The position numbers were made by a program, and so were the translations under genes. The notes under the pieces are model-generated. The model had not been told where the DNA came from. It saw nothing but the letters and a program-made list of their open reading frames with translations, and ran no database searches. A DNA stretch of 64,000 nt from Prochlorococcus sp. AG-347-I06 (GTDB lineage: Bacteria > Cyanobacteriota > Cyanobacteriia > PCC-6307 > Cyanobiaceae), in assembly GCA_003281605.1 (NCBI GenBank), contig QCBM01000004.1, positions 1 through 64,000 on the forward strand, in the 5' to 3' direction. This document shows positions 28,889 to 37,882 of this stretch, piece by piece (the stretch's first letter is position 1; every line of letters starts with the position of its first letter).

Positions 28889-29623
28889 CTATTCTTTAAT
28901 TAAATTAGTCAAAAATTCTAAAGGTTCCCGCATGTTTGATGAATATCCAAGTACATCATTTGAAAAAAATTTATAAATTACTTGATTTTTATTGTTTAAT
29001 AGAAAAGAAGCTCCTCTTTGAGGAAGGTATTCTACATTAAGAATATAGTCACTCCAATTCTGTATTATTTCAATCATGTTATTTAATCTAAATGTTGCTA
29101 ACTCAAATGGTCTCAAATAACCATCCCCGAAAACTTGTGTAAATGAATTACCTGAAAATTTTAGAAATTTTAAAACTTCAATTTCGTCAAATTCTGAATA
29201 TATTTGTTTTGCTTTACGGTCTCCGAGATAACCTCTAATAACTTCTTTGATTGTTTTAGAAGAATTTATACCTGATAACATCAAAAGCATATTGATCCAA
29301 CCTCCTACACCAATATCTAATCCTTTTGAGACTTCAAGATTATTATGAATTTGGTTATCTGCAACGACTATTAAATTTTCTTTACTAAAGCCAGTAAAGT
29401 TACAGAATTTTTCTTTTCCATTTTGGTTCCCAATAGCAATTGCAAAAATATCTAAATTTTTATCTTGATTATTATCGATAAATTTTTTCAAATTTATTGC
29501 ATATTCAAAGCTATCAAAATCTCCCAATAAGCCAAAGAAAACAATTAACTTAAATTTTTTTTGCCCATAAAAGTTAAATTCTTCAACCAGATTTTTGATA
29601 TTATTTTGAAATTCGTCAGTCAC
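28889..29623 (-). CDS. AhpC/TSA-like (peroxiredoxin-like family 2) protein
   Basis: A 244-residue protein with a thioredoxin-fold core of the AhpC-TSA_2 type: LIVFFGLLGDFDSFEYAINLKKFIDNN, LDIFAIAIGNQNGKEKFCNFTGF, LIVVADNQIHNNLEVSKGLDIG, and a late RGASFLLNNKNQVIYKF strand. No CxxC pair is present where a peroxidatic cysteine would be expected, so antioxidant activity is uncertain. It is first in the minus-strand pair with the SemiSWEET and divergent from flavodoxin. Confidence 0.6.
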   Translation of the reverse strand: MTDEFQNNIKNLVEEFNFYGQKKFKLIVFFGLLGDFDSFEYAINLKKFIDNNQDKNLDIFAIAIGNQNGKEKFCNFTGFSKENLIVVADNQIHNNLEVSKGLDIGVGGWINMLLMLSGINSSKTIKEVIRGYLGDRKAKQIYSEFDEIEVLKFLKFSGNSFTQVFGDGYLRPFELATFRLNNMIEIIQNWSDYILNVEYLPQRGASFLLNNKNQVIYKFFSNDVLGYSSNMREPLEFLTNLIKE

Positions 29624-29763
29624 GAGATTTAAATGATTTATAAATTATTCTTAAAAAAAAAATTCTCACCTTGGTTAGTATAAAATTTTACATGAAAAAG
29701 TTTTTAAAGAAATTAATTTAACGTTTTTAGATTTTATTATTTTAATGTAAACATTTTGAAGTT

Positions 29764-30288
29764 ATGACTGTAGGAATTTATTACGCAACTACAACCGGAA
29801 AAACAGAAGATGTGGCTGATCGTCTTCACAACTTTATCTCTTCAGCTGAAGCACCTAAAGATGTATCTGATGTGGATGATCTTTCAGAATTTGAAGGCCT
29901 TGATGGAATTATCTGCGGGATTCCTACTTGGAATACTGGTGCCGATGAAGAAAGATCGGGAACTGCATGGGATTCAATCTTAGAGGATATTGGTGAACTA
30001 AGTTTATCAGGCAAAAAAGTTGCAATTTTTGGTTTAGGAGACTCTTCTACATATACAGAAAACTATTGTGATGCAATGGAAGAACTTCATAGCTACTTCA
30101 CAAAAGCAGGCGCCGAAATGGTCGGTTACGTAGATAAATCTTCTTATACATTTGATGAGTCTAAAAGTGTTATCGGGGAAAGCTTTTGTGGATTACCTCT
30201 TGATGAGGATAGTGAATCGGATTTGACCGATTCGCGTCTTGAGACTTGGGCTTCTCAGCTTAAGGGTGAAATCCCCTCATTGGCATAA
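29764..30288 (+). CDS. isiB: Flavodoxin
   Basis: A 174-residue long-chain flavodoxin that replaces ferredoxin downstream of photosystem I when iron is short. The FMN phosphate loop is TTTGKTE at 9-15. The flavin-stacking segments are GIPTWNTGADEERSGTAWDS and GLGDSSTYTENYCDAMEELHSYF. A 140-base AT-rich leader precedes it. It is followed by a chlorophyll-binding antenna gene, matching the isiB/isiA-type iron-stress pairing. Iron control is known for the family; no unambiguous Fur box was identified here. Confidence 0.97.
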   Translation: MTVGIYYATTTGKTEDVADRLHNFISSAEAPKDVSDVDDLSEFEGLDGIICGIPTWNTGADEERSGTAWDSILEDIGELSLSGKKVAIFGLGDSSTYTENYCDAMEELHSYFTKAGAEMVGYVDKSSYTFDESKSVIGESFCGLPLDEDSESDLTDSRLETWASQLKGEIPSLA

Positions 30289-30432
30289 GCTTTCAAAGAT
30301 AATACTTCGCCAATTTGTAACATTTGTTCTTTCACAATATGTTTTTTTTACATAAGTAATTAAATCTGTAAAGAACATGTAAAAAATAACAGTGATTAGC
30401 AATATGCTCAATTTGCTGTTTACTTAAATCAA

Positions 30433-31491
30433 GTGTTACAAACTTACGGAAAATCTGATGTCACCTATGACTGGTATGCAGGGAATTCTGGTGTTGTTGG
30501 CCGTTCAGGTAAATTCATAGCTGCTCATGCTGCCCATGCAGGTTTAATGATGTTCTGGGCAGGAGCTTTTGGATTATTTGAATTGGCCCGTTACGACTCC
30601 AGTATTCCAATGGGTGCACAGAAAGCAATTGTTTTGCCTCACCTGGCTGGTATTGGAATTGGTGGTATTGAAAATGGTGTTATTACAGAACCTTATGGAA
30701 TTGTTGTAATTTGCACATTACATCTAATATTCTCAGCAGTATTGGGTGCTGGAGGATTACTGCACTCCAATAAATTTGCAGGTGATCTTGGAGACTATCC
30801 AGAGAATAGTAAGCCACAAAAATTTGATTTTGAATGGGATGATCCAGATAAATTAACTTTTATTCTTGGTCATCATCTAATTTTTCTGGGGCTTGGAGCA
30901 ATAATGTTCGTTGAATGGGCTCGTATTCATGGAATTTACGACCCAGCAATAGGATCTACAAGACAAGTTATTTACAATTTAGATATTGCCGCTATCTGGA
31001 ATCATCAATTTGATTTTTTAAAAATAGATAGTCTGGAAGATGTTATGGGTGGACATGCTTTTCTAGCTTTCCTCGAAATAATTGGAGGGGTTTTCCATAT
31101 TTGTACTAAACAATTTGGAGAATATACAGAATTTAAAGGAAAAGGATTACTTGGAGCTGAGGCAATTTTGTCATATTCAGTGGTGGGTGTTTCTTATATG
31201 GCTTTTGTTGCTGCTTTTTGGTGTGCTTCAAACACAACTATATATCCAGTTGATTTGTATGGAGAGCCCTTAAAGCTTCAATTTGAATTCGCACCTTATT
31301 TTACCGATACGGTAGATTTAGGTTCAGGGGTATATAGCTCAAGAGCTTGGCTTGCTAATACTCATTTTTATTTGGGTTTCTTTTTCTTACAAGGTCATCT
31401 TTGGCATGCATTAAGAGCAATGGGATTTGACTTTAAGAAAATTGGTCAAGCTTTTGACAATATTGAAAATTCAAAAATTACTCAAAATTAG
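30433..31491 (+). CDS. pcb: Pcb/IsiA-type chlorophyll a/b-binding antenna protein
   Basis: A 352-residue six-helix antenna related to CP43 but lacking its large lumenal loop. It starts at a GTG (VLQTYGKSDVTYDWYAGNSGVVGRSGKFIAAHAAHAGLMMFWAGAFGLFELARYD). Chlorophyll-ligand histidines occur in AAHAAHAG, LPHL, ILGHHL, GGHAFLAF, GVFHICTKQ and GHLWHALRAM. It lies about 145 bases after isiB and has its own terminator. Position next to flavodoxin suggests the iron-stress-induced Pcb that surrounds photosystem I, in addition to a constitutive Pcb elsewhere. That role is inferred. Confidence 0.95.
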   Translation: MLQTYGKSDVTYDWYAGNSGVVGRSGKFIAAHAAHAGLMMFWAGAFGLFELARYDSSIPMGAQKAIVLPHLAGIGIGGIENGVITEPYGIVVICTLHLIFSAVLGAGGLLHSNKFAGDLGDYPENSKPQKFDFEWDDPDKLTFILGHHLIFLGLGAIMFVEWARIHGIYDPAIGSTRQVIYNLDIAAIWNHQFDFLKIDSLEDVMGGHAFLAFLEIIGGVFHICTKQFGEYTEFKGKGLLGAEAILSYSVVGVSYMAFVAAFWCASNTTIYPVDLYGEPLKLQFEFAPYFTDTVDLGSGVYSSRAWLANTHFYLGFFFLQGHLWHALRAMGFDFKKIGQAFDNIENSKITQN

Positions 31492-31504
31492 TTCAAATTA
31501 ATAA

Positions 31505-31538
31505 AAAAACCTCTCCTCTAGCAGGGAGGTTTTTTTTT
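31505..31538 (+). terminator. Intrinsic terminator of pcb
   Basis: AAACCTCTCC and GGGAGGTTT form a stem around a short CTCTAGCA-type loop and lead directly into a T-tract. It ends transcription just after the pcb stop, separating it from the DUF3386 gene. Confidence 0.88.
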
Positions 31539-31568
31539 GTAGAATTATTTCATGGATTCAAAAAATTA

Positions 31569-32222
31569 ATGGATAATCTAAAAGAAATTAATTGTAAGGA
31601 GATTTTTAGAAAGGCTTATGAAAATCGGTACACGTGGAAGAATAACTTTAACGGTTACCAAGGTAAATGTATTTTTTTGAATAATAATAATATTTATAAA
31701 GGTAACTTCTTATTAGGTAAAGACTTTAAACCAAATATTCAAAAAATAGAAGATGAGAAAGTTGTTAAAAGTATTTCCTCTCAGTTATTTGAAGTATGTA
31801 TACATAGGGTAAAAAGAGAATTCGAAGAAGTACACTCAGAAAATAATTTTAATTTTCTCAAAAATTCTGAAAGCGGGATCGAAATGATTGTTTCAGGTAA
31901 GAATAAAGGTGATAAATATAGAGTTAAAAATAACTGCATTAATATGGTCTATAGAAAAATTCATGGAATTATAATTGAAATTTTTGTTGAAGAATTCTTA
32001 GATACAGGAATCGGTTCCCTCAGTAAAAAATACAGTAGCCAACAAATTAATCCAGGTACACTTGAGACAAATTCCGAAAAATTGGAATACGAGGATGAAT
32101 TTGTAAATGTAGGGAAAGACGATTATTGGATATTAAAATCGAGGACAATTAAATATTTAAACCAAAATCAAAAAAAAGAAATGCAAAAGTTTGTTTTCGA
32201 GGATCTATGCTTATTAAATTAG
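31569..32222 (+). CDS. DUF3386-family cyanobacterial protein
   Basis: A 217-residue soluble protein. The opening IFRKAYENRYTWKNNFNGYQGKCIF and the following LFEVCIHRVKREFEEVHSENNF, KNNCINMVYRKIHGIIIEIFVEEFLDTGIGSLSKKYSSQQINP match the DUF3386 family found across cyanobacteria. Function is unknown, and there is no signal peptide or membrane helix. It follows the pcb terminator and converges on a small gene. Confidence 0.7.
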   Translation: MDNLKEINCKEIFRKAYENRYTWKNNFNGYQGKCIFLNNNNIYKGNFLLGKDFKPNIQKIEDEKVVKSISSQLFEVCIHRVKREFEEVHSENNFNFLKNSESGIEMIVSGKNKGDKYRVKNNCINMVYRKIHGIIIEIFVEEFLDTGIGSLSKKYSSQQINPGTLETNSEKLEYEDEFVNVGKDDYWILKSRTIKYLNQNQKKEMQKFVFEDLCLLN

Positions 32223-32227
32223 GTTTT

Positions 32228-32473
32228 TTATTCAACTAATCTAAACCCTTTATCAAGTAGTTTTTGGTATAGGAGTCTTGCTCTAAAAGCTAGAATTTGT
32301 TCTTCATTATCATTACTAATTACATGAAAATAGTTATTGTCTAATTTATTTTTGCTAAAACATACATTTGCTTCTCCTAATCTTAAAGTCCAGTTCTCTT
32401 CTTTGGCTAAATGTTGATTAGGTCCAAGATCCCAAGGGCATTTTTCAGGATATTTTTCTCTTTTAGAACCCAT
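32228..32473 (-). CDS. Small conserved-looking protein, function unknown
   Basis: An 81-residue protein beginning MGSKREKYPEKCPWDLGPNQHLAKEENWTLRLGEANVCFSKN and ending LAFRARLLYQKLLDKGFRLVE. The varied composition (several Trp, Cys, Pro and Arg) argues for a true gene. No membrane segment or catalytic motif seen. Convergent with the DUF3386 gene, 5 bases apart. Confidence 0.6.
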   Translation of the reverse strand: MGSKREKYPEKCPWDLGPNQHLAKEENWTLRLGEANVCFSKNKLDNNYFHVISNDNEEQILAFRARLLYQKLLDKGFRLVE

Positions 32474-32582
32474 ATGATTTTTTTAACTACCCAATATTAG
32501 TAAAAAATTAAAACTATGGCTATGAAAAATAGTTGTTAACTTTTTTTATAGAGTTGTTGATTAGTTCATTGCAATTAAAAAA

Positions 32583-33245
32583 TTACTCTTTGGTCGCGAT
32601 TAAACAATAAAATGGATCTTTATTTAAAAAATTAAAAACATTAAGTGCTTGTTCACTAAACTTTTTGATAATTTTTGGCTCATTAAATCCGTTTGAGATT
32701 AATACTTTTCTTACGTATTTGACCCTCTCTTCTTCAGTAGATGAAGTCCATATGTTGGGAGCTTTATGCCAAAATGCTCTGTTTGAAAAAGCAATAATAA
32801 ATTTACCCTGTCTACTTAATATTCTTGCAATTTCTTTGGTTAAATTCTCTGGATATTGTAAATATTGCCATGCGGCCACCATTAAGCAATAATCAACGCT
32901 TTCTTCCTCTAGCGGAATTTGTTGATTTAAATTAAAATTTTGTATCCAATAATTATCAAAAATTTTGTTTTTTTCAAGTTCTTGCTTGTTTAAACCATGT
33001 CCTATAACTTTTTTATATTTTTTCCTTTTAGGTAAATAACTGTCCCAACTGGACATTAAATCAAGGACAGTTGAATAACTATTAATTTCTCTTTCATACA
33101 AATCTGATAGATTGCGCCTAAAATTCGCATCTAGATGATAAACAAATTTTGGATCAGAATAAAACTCTTCATCATTACTCTCATCAAGTTTTTTCCTTTG
33201 ATAACTATTTAAAACTTCCAAAACAGCTAATTTAGAAACCTTCAA
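32583..33245 (-). CDS. SAM-dependent methyltransferase-like protein
   Basis: A 220-residue class I methyltransferase fold. YSTVLDLMSSWDSYLP supplies motif I in a weakened form, without the usual GxGxG. VIGHGLNKQELEKN follows as motif II, and SVDYCLMVAAWQYLQYPENLTKEIARILSRQGKFIIAFSNRAFW as motifs IV-V. The DLMSSWDSYLP variant occurs in a known subgroup of uncharacterised methyltransferases. Substrate unknown. Monocistronic between spacers on both sides. Confidence 0.72.
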   Translation of the reverse strand: MKVSKLAVLEVLNSYQRKKLDESNDEEFYSDPKFVYHLDANFRRNLSDLYEREINSYSTVLDLMSSWDSYLPKRKKYKKVIGHGLNKQELEKNKIFDNYWIQNFNLNQQIPLEEESVDYCLMVAAWQYLQYPENLTKEIARILSRQGKFIIAFSNRAFWHKAPNIWTSSTEEERVKYVRKVLISNGFNEPKIIKKFSEQALNVFNFLNKDPFYCLIATKE

Positions 33246-33370
33246 ACAAATCTAGTAAATAGAAATTCTTATTGCGTACTAGGAATCTATTTTTATTTAA
33301 TAAATTAAAAATTCTCAAAAAACTAGACATCTAATCAAAAAAAGTTAAATTATTAATTAGTGATTCAATA

Positions 33371-33544
33371 ATGATGATTGAGTTCAAGAGGAGCAAAAAA
33401 AACAGATCTAAAAATGCTCTTTTCAATCCTTATAAAAACGGAATAAGTTCATACGATATGGCATATCTTTCATCAAAAAGAAATTTAAAAAATAAAACTA
33501 TTTATCAAGAAAATTATTCTAAGAAAGATTATCTTGCTGCATAG
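33371..33544 (+). CDS. Very small basic protein (57 aa), function unknown
   Basis: Read directly as ATG ATG ATT GAG ... GCT GCA TAG. The product is basic (MMIEFKRSKKNRSKNALFNP ... KKDYLAA) with no hydrophobic segment. It ends 2 bases before the MIF-like gene, so it may be its co-transcribed leader gene. The close spacing and continuous frame support it; the lack of a known family is the main doubt. Confidence 0.5.
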   Translation: MMIEFKRSKKNRSKNALFNPYKNGISSYDMAYLSSKRNLKNKTIYQENYSKKDYLAA

Positions 33545-33546
33545 AA

Positions 33547-33879
33547 ATGCCTTATATTAATCTTTCGACTTCAGCAAAAGTAAATGATAAAGATAAATTA
33601 CTCGAAGAAATTTCAACTCTAATTTCGTCCTTAACTAAAAAATCAAGAAGATTTGTAATGGCGAAAATTGATGATAATTGTCAAATGTATTTTGATAATG
33701 TAACCCCTTCTTGCTTTTTGGAAATTAAGTCAATAGGTTCTCTAAATCCTTCAGAAATGGTAAAACCAATATCGGATTTTGTATATGAGAAAATGGGAAT
33801 CCCAATAGATAAGATTTATATTTTTTTTCAGGATGTACCCGCATCATCGTGGGCTTGGAATGGTAAAACATTTGGTTAA
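33547..33879 (+). CDS. Macrophage migration inhibitory factor (MIF)-like tautomerase
   Basis: A 110-residue tautomerase-superfamily protein. After removal of Met1 the catalytic Pro2 would be N-terminal (MPYINLSTSAKV). The rest matches MIF: LLEEISTLISSLTKKSRRFVMAKI, SIGSLNP, and the C-terminal KIYIFFQDVPASSWAWNGKTFG. MIF homologues are known in Prochlorococcus and have keto-enol tautomerase activity in vitro; the physiological substrate is unknown. It sits between a tiny basic ORF and a DUF1824 gene. Confidence 0.93.
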   Translation: MPYINLSTSAKVNDKDKLLEEISTLISSLTKKSRRFVMAKIDDNCQMYFDNVTPSCFLEIKSIGSLNPSEMVKPISDFVYEKMGIPIDKIYIFFQDVPASSWAWNGKTFG

Positions 33880-33900
33880 GGATTTTTTTTAATAAATAGA

Positions 33901-34287
33901 ATGGAAATAAATAAATTAGTTGATTTAAATAATCTTAGAACTGCACCTCAATTAAGTGATAGTCAGGTAAAAAACCTCTTGGAGGAACTAGAAGCAAATA
34001 TTCTTAGAACTGATTGGTTAACAATAGGAATAATGGCACCTTGTGATAATAGTGCAATTGAATCATTACAATCAATTTCTAATAAATATGCCTCAATTAA
34101 ATTTGGAAATTTAGATTCACTTCATGCTGATGGATGTGTTTTTTTAAAAGCTAATCAAAAAACTGGTAATGTTTTTGTGAGATCTGAAAATGGTCTTGGA
34201 GAAGGGATTTTAATAACATGTCAGTATGATGAGGATACTAAACCATCTGATACTTTTGGACCATTGCCATTGGATTTCTTTACATAA
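33901..34287 (+). CDS. DUF1824-family protein
   Basis: A 128-residue soluble protein with LEELEANILRTDWLTIGIMAPCDNSAIESLQSI near the N-terminus and GEGILITCQYDEDTKPSDTFGPLPLDFF at the end. Both are characteristic of the cyanobacterial and algal DUF1824 family. Function unknown. It begins 21 bases after the MIF-like gene, likely the same transcript. Confidence 0.8.
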   Translation: MEINKLVDLNNLRTAPQLSDSQVKNLLEELEANILRTDWLTIGIMAPCDNSAIESLQSISNKYASIKFGNLDSLHADGCVFLKANQKTGNVFVRSENGLGEGILITCQYDEDTKPSDTFGPLPLDFFT

Positions 34288-34444
34288 TAAATTTCTAATT
34301 TATACCTTATGAAGAATTTAATTTAAATACGATTTTTAATTGGATGATATATTTGAGAAATTTGATTTCAAAATATTTTTTGCCTTAAAGCTTTGTTATT
34401 ATATCTACTGGCATTGATCTAAATTTTTCCACTATTTTAATTAA

Positions 34445-35317
34445 ATGTTTTTTCAGGATATAATTCAAAATTTAAATAATTTTTGGTCAGAAGAAGGTTG
34501 TTTAATTATGCAGCCGTATGATACCGAAAAGGGTGCTGGAACGATGAATCCGCATACTTTTTTAAGGGCAATTGGACCAGAGCCTTGGAGTGTGGCATAT
34601 GCTGAGCCATGTAGAAGGCCTACAGATGGACGATTTGGCGATAATCCAAATAGGGCGCAACATTACTTTCAATATCAAGTAATAATTAAACCTTCGCCAG
34701 AAGGAATCCAGGAAAAATATTTGACATCTTTAGAATCTCTTGGAATTAATCCTAGAAATCATGACATAAGATTTGTGGAAGATAATTGGGAGTCGCCAAC
34801 CCTTGGAGCTTGGGGTGTAGGCTGGGAAGTCTGGTTGGACGGAATGGAAGTAACTCAATTCACTTATTTCCAACAATGCGGTGGTATAGATTGTAATCCA
34901 ATCCCAATTGAAATAACTTACGGACTAGAAAGGATTGCAATGTTTTTGCAGAATAAGGAAAGTATTTGGGACTTGAATTGGAACAAAGATTTGAAATATA
35001 GCGATATTTGGCTTCAATTTGAAAAAAGTCAATGCTCATATAATTTTACTGAATCAAGTGCTGACAATCTCAGGAAATTATTTGAAATTTACCAAGCTGA
35101 GGCAAATAATTTAATTCAAAAGAAATTAACTTATCCCGCCCTTGATTTTGTGCTGAAATGTAGTCATACATTTAATCTTCTAGATGCTAGAGGAGTGATC
35201 TCAGTTACAGATCGTGCTCAATATATTGAAAAGATTCGAAAATTAGCAAGAGAAGTTGCATCATCATGGGTGGAAGAAAGAGAATTCCTTAACTTTCCAT
35301 TGGTAAAGAATAAATAA
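34445..35317 (+). CDS. glyQ: Glycyl-tRNA synthetase alpha subunit
   Basis: A 290-residue class IIc synthetase subunit. [69 protein letters not shown] is near-invariant in GlyQ, as is [23 protein letters not shown]. The beta subunit glyS is not in the window, as expected for cyanobacteria where the two genes are unlinked. A 160-base spacer upstream probably holds its own promoter. Confidence 0.98.
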   Translation: MFFQDIIQNLNNFWSEEGCLIMQPYDTEKGAGTMNPHTFLRAIGPEPWSVAYAEPCRRPTDGRFGDNPNRAQHYFQYQVIIKPSPEGIQEKYLTSLESLGINPRNHDIRFVEDNWESPTLGAWGVGWEVWLDGMEVTQFTYFQQCGGIDCNPIPIEITYGLERIAMFLQNKESIWDLNWNKDLKYSDIWLQFEKSQCSYNFTESSADNLRKLFEIYQAEANNLIQKKLTYPALDFVLKCSHTFNLLDARGVISVTDRAQYIEKIRKLAREVASSWVEEREFLNFPLVKNK

Positions 35318-35448
35318 ACTTATAGACACGAAAAAAATTATTGTATAAAAAGCTACACCGCCTTGAAACTTTTATTTCTTTCCTTAATTGTTACTCTCGA
35401 TACAGTATAAGTACCCTATTTCTATAGGTTATTTTAGTGTGAGGTAAA

Positions 35449-36741
35449 ATGAAACTCTTCCAACAAATGTTGGTGGCAGGAGCAACATTGAGCTTATTAG
35501 CTCCAGTTGCTACTCAAGCTTCCGACGTAGTCAATCTAGAAGAAATGAATAGCTACTCACGTAGCAGAAAAAAATCTTCAAGACTTGATAGTAAAACATT
35601 CATTAACGAAGTTAGTGAAGATATTGCGAATCTTAAGGGTCGTATAGATGGCCTTGAGGTTAGAAAAAATGTATTTGAAGCCGGCGGTTTCTCAGATACA
35701 ACTACATTAGATGGTAAAGCTGTTTTTGCTTTAATGGGCACTGACCACTCCAATGTTAAGACAGATGGTACTGACTCATTAATAGCTGCTTATCAATACA
35801 CAATGAACCTCAACTCCAGTTTCTCTGGTGATGATAATCTTTATGTAAGACTAAGATCAGGAAACGGTCAGAGTAGTAATTTTACTACTAAGACATTTGG
35901 AACATACTTGAGTATGGGTTCTGGAAATACGGATATACTTAAGGTTGATAAAATTTGGTACACATTCCCAGTTGGCGACGATAATACATTTTATGTTGGA
36001 CCAAAAATTGAAAACTACTATATGCATGCAACTACACCTTCCATCTATAAGCCAGTAACAAAACAGTTTACACTTGGTGGTAATGGTGCTGCTTATGGTG
36101 CAAGTACTAAAACAGGTGCAGGATGGGCGTTTAACGCAGATAATGGCTTTGCCGTAAGTTCAAACGTTGTATCAGGTAATAATGGATTTCTCACAAATGA
36201 GCAGTCAACAAGTTGGGCAACTCAGGTAGGTATTACTAAGCCTCAGTATTCTGCATCCCTAATGGTTAACCAGAAGTACAATGGTTGGGAAGATGAATAC
36301 TTCTCAACAAGCCAAGGTCATAGACGTCTTGTTGATGGAGATGCTGGTGCACAGACTGCAAATAGTACTAACTATGGTTTGAGAGCTTGGTGGAGACCAC
36401 TTGAAACTGGAACAGCTACTCCTTCAATTTCTCTAGGTTATGACCTCTCTAATATTGATGCAGCCGAAGTAACTGGAGACATCGATGAGACTGATGCGTG
36501 GTTTGTTGGTTTAAATTGGGCTGATATATTCCAAGCAGACGATAGAATTGGTGTTGCATTTGGTCAGCCACAAACTCGTGAAGATGAATCTGTAGATCCA
36601 TTAGCTTACGAAGCGTATTATGAATTCAAAGTTAATGATTCTGTTACTGTTACACCTACCGTATTTGGTGGAACTGATAGAAATGGAACAGCTGGGGATG
36701 ACATTTTCGGCACAGTTCTGCAAACAACTTTCAAGTTCTAA
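35449..36741 (+). CDS. Outer-membrane porin (cyanobacterial Som/OprB-like)
   Basis: A 430-residue protein with a signal peptide (MKLFQQMLVAGATLSLLAPVATQA, cut before SDVV). A short helical region (about 45-70, EVSEDIANLKGRIDGLEVR) follows, then a long beta-strand-rich barrel region. It ends GTVLQTTFKF with the C-terminal Phe typical of outer-membrane proteins. The SLH domain of larger Som porins is not seen, as in other Prochlorococcus porins. A strong terminator follows, so it is a single-gene, probably abundant transcript. A role in general or iron uptake is inference. Confidence 0.85.
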   Translation: MKLFQQMLVAGATLSLLAPVATQASDVVNLEEMNSYSRSRKKSSRLDSKTFINEVSEDIANLKGRIDGLEVRKNVFEAGGFSDTTTLDGKAVFALMGTDHSNVKTDGTDSLIAAYQYTMNLNSSFSGDDNLYVRLRSGNGQSSNFTTKTFGTYLSMGSGNTDILKVDKIWYTFPVGDDNTFYVGPKIENYYMHATTPSIYKPVTKQFTLGGNGAAYGASTKTGAGWAFNADNGFAVSSNVVSGNNGFLTNEQSTSWATQVGITKPQYSASLMVNQKYNGWEDEYFSTSQGHRRLVDGDAGAQTANSTNYGLRAWWRPLETGTATPSISLGYDLSNIDAAEVTGDIDETDAWFVGLNWADIFQADDRIGVAFGQPQTREDESVDPLAYEAYYEFKVNDSVTVTPTVFGGTDRNGTAGDDIFGTVLQTTFKF

Positions 36742-36758
36742 TTTAATTTAGACACAAT

Positions 36759-36787
36759 AAAAACGCCCTACTGGGCGTTTTTTTTTC
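36759..36787 (+). terminator. Intrinsic terminator of the porin gene
   Basis: AAACGCCC (36761-36768) pairs perfectly with GGGCGTTT (36773-36780) around a TACT tetraloop, followed by a run of T. The A-rich left flank means it could also serve the convergent small gene. Confidence 0.92.
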
Positions 36788-36798
36788 TCTTTACTTAT

Positions 36799-37038
36799 TT
36801 ACCAGCAGTTTTCACCCTCTCCAATAGGGATACAAGCACTTGATTTTGCAGCCTCATCAGCAATTTTTTGGGCGTTGGCGTCTAATATAAAATCTGCATC
36901 TAAAGGCATATCAGTATTCCATTCTTTTAATCCACCTAAATCATTTTCACCTGATTTAACTGAATTACTATCTGCCGTTGAAATAGCTAATGCGCTTGTG
37001 GCTGCGATAAAAATTGCAATTGAACTCTTTTTTGACAT
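36799..37038 (-). CDS. Small exported protein, function unknown
   Basis: A 79-residue protein with an N-terminal hydrophobic signal (MSKKSSIAIFIAATSALAIST). The acidic mature part (GENDLGGLKEWNTDMPLDADFILDANAQKIADEAAKSSACIPIGEGENCW) has two Cys near the C-terminus that could form a disulfide. It would be periplasmic. It lies downstream of the hydroxylase gene on the same strand and converges on the porin terminator. No family recognised. Confidence 0.6.
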   Translation of the reverse strand: MSKKSSIAIFIAATSALAISTADSNSVKSGENDLGGLKEWNTDMPLDADFILDANAQKIADEAAKSSACIPIGEGENCW

Positions 37039-37111
37039 TCGATAAATAAGGTTTCTTATATATTAATCAATTCCAAATTAATAATCTTTTTGTTGTATAA
37101 AATGATTCTAT

Positions 37112-37780
37112 TTACTCCCCGATATCTCTTAGGAGATTTGAATAAGATTTAAAAATAAGATCAAGTTCGTCAGATCTGCCATGCTTTGCTAGTAGACTTC
37201 TTGCACCTGCTTCTAAATCAAATAAATATTCCCTTTTTTCAGTAGATTTAACATAACTTTCTATCCAACCCACGCATACTAATCTTTCCCCATTATTTAC
37301 TTCATTCACTGCATGTAAGTAGGAACTTGGATATAAAATTATCTCTCCAGAATTCAATTTGAATTTCTCTTCTGTGTTCATTGTTTCAATAATTAATTCT
37401 CCACCTTCATAAAAATCTTTATTCGACAATGAAATAGTAAATGATAAATCTGATCTACCGGAGGACATGTATGGATTGTCAATATGTCTCCCATAATGCA
37501 TATTTTTTGACGATTTTGTAAACATTATTCCATGTATCTTTTTTGGTAAAGAAAAACTTTTTATTAATTGGCTGGAAAGGATTTTTTTAGTGACTAATTG
37601 AGCATTTTTTTTTGATACTTCAGTATTTCTATTTAGTTGTAAATTATTTTTTACCATTGATGCGTGACTGCCAGCAGTTTTTTTCCCATCTTCCCAATCT
37701 TGTTGACTACATTTCCCTAATTCGTTTTTTATAAAATTTATTTCTTCAGTGTTTAATAACTGATGGATTAAATAATTCAT
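37112..37780 (-). CDS. PiuC-type Fe(II)/2-oxoglutarate-dependent PKHD hydroxylase
   Basis: A 222-residue dioxygenase. The iron ligands are His99 and Asp101 in YGRHIDNPYM and His156 in LYPSSYLHAVNEV; Arg166 (NNGERLVCVGWI) would bind 2-oxoglutarate. SDLSFTISLSNKDFYEGGELIIE is characteristic of the PKHD/PiuC family, which is often adjacent to iron-transport genes. It is transcribed divergently from the Fe(III)-binding protein gene across a 100-base spacer. Substrate unknown. Confidence 0.88.
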   Translation of the reverse strand: MNYLIHQLLNTEEINFIKNELGKCSQQDWEDGKKTAGSHASMVKNNLQLNRNTEVSKKNAQLVTKKILSSQLIKSFSLPKKIHGIMFTKSSKNMHYGRHIDNPYMSSGRSDLSFTISLSNKDFYEGGELIIETMNTEEKFKLNSGEIILYPSSYLHAVNEVNNGERLVCVGWIESYVKSTEKREYLFDLEAGARSLLAKHGRSDELDLIFKSYSNLLRDIGE

Positions 37781-37882
37781 ATGAAATATAAAAAATGATA
37801 CAAAATGATGTATAGAAGTTCGCTTTTGAAGTTTGAACTGTTTTTATAGGTATAAAGTAACCATAGATACTAATTTCAAAAA

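Noticed and set aside
29624-29763. Fur box upstream of flavodoxin
   Set aside because: The spacer is AT-rich, but no inverted or repeated hexamer set close to the Fur consensus could be found by eye.
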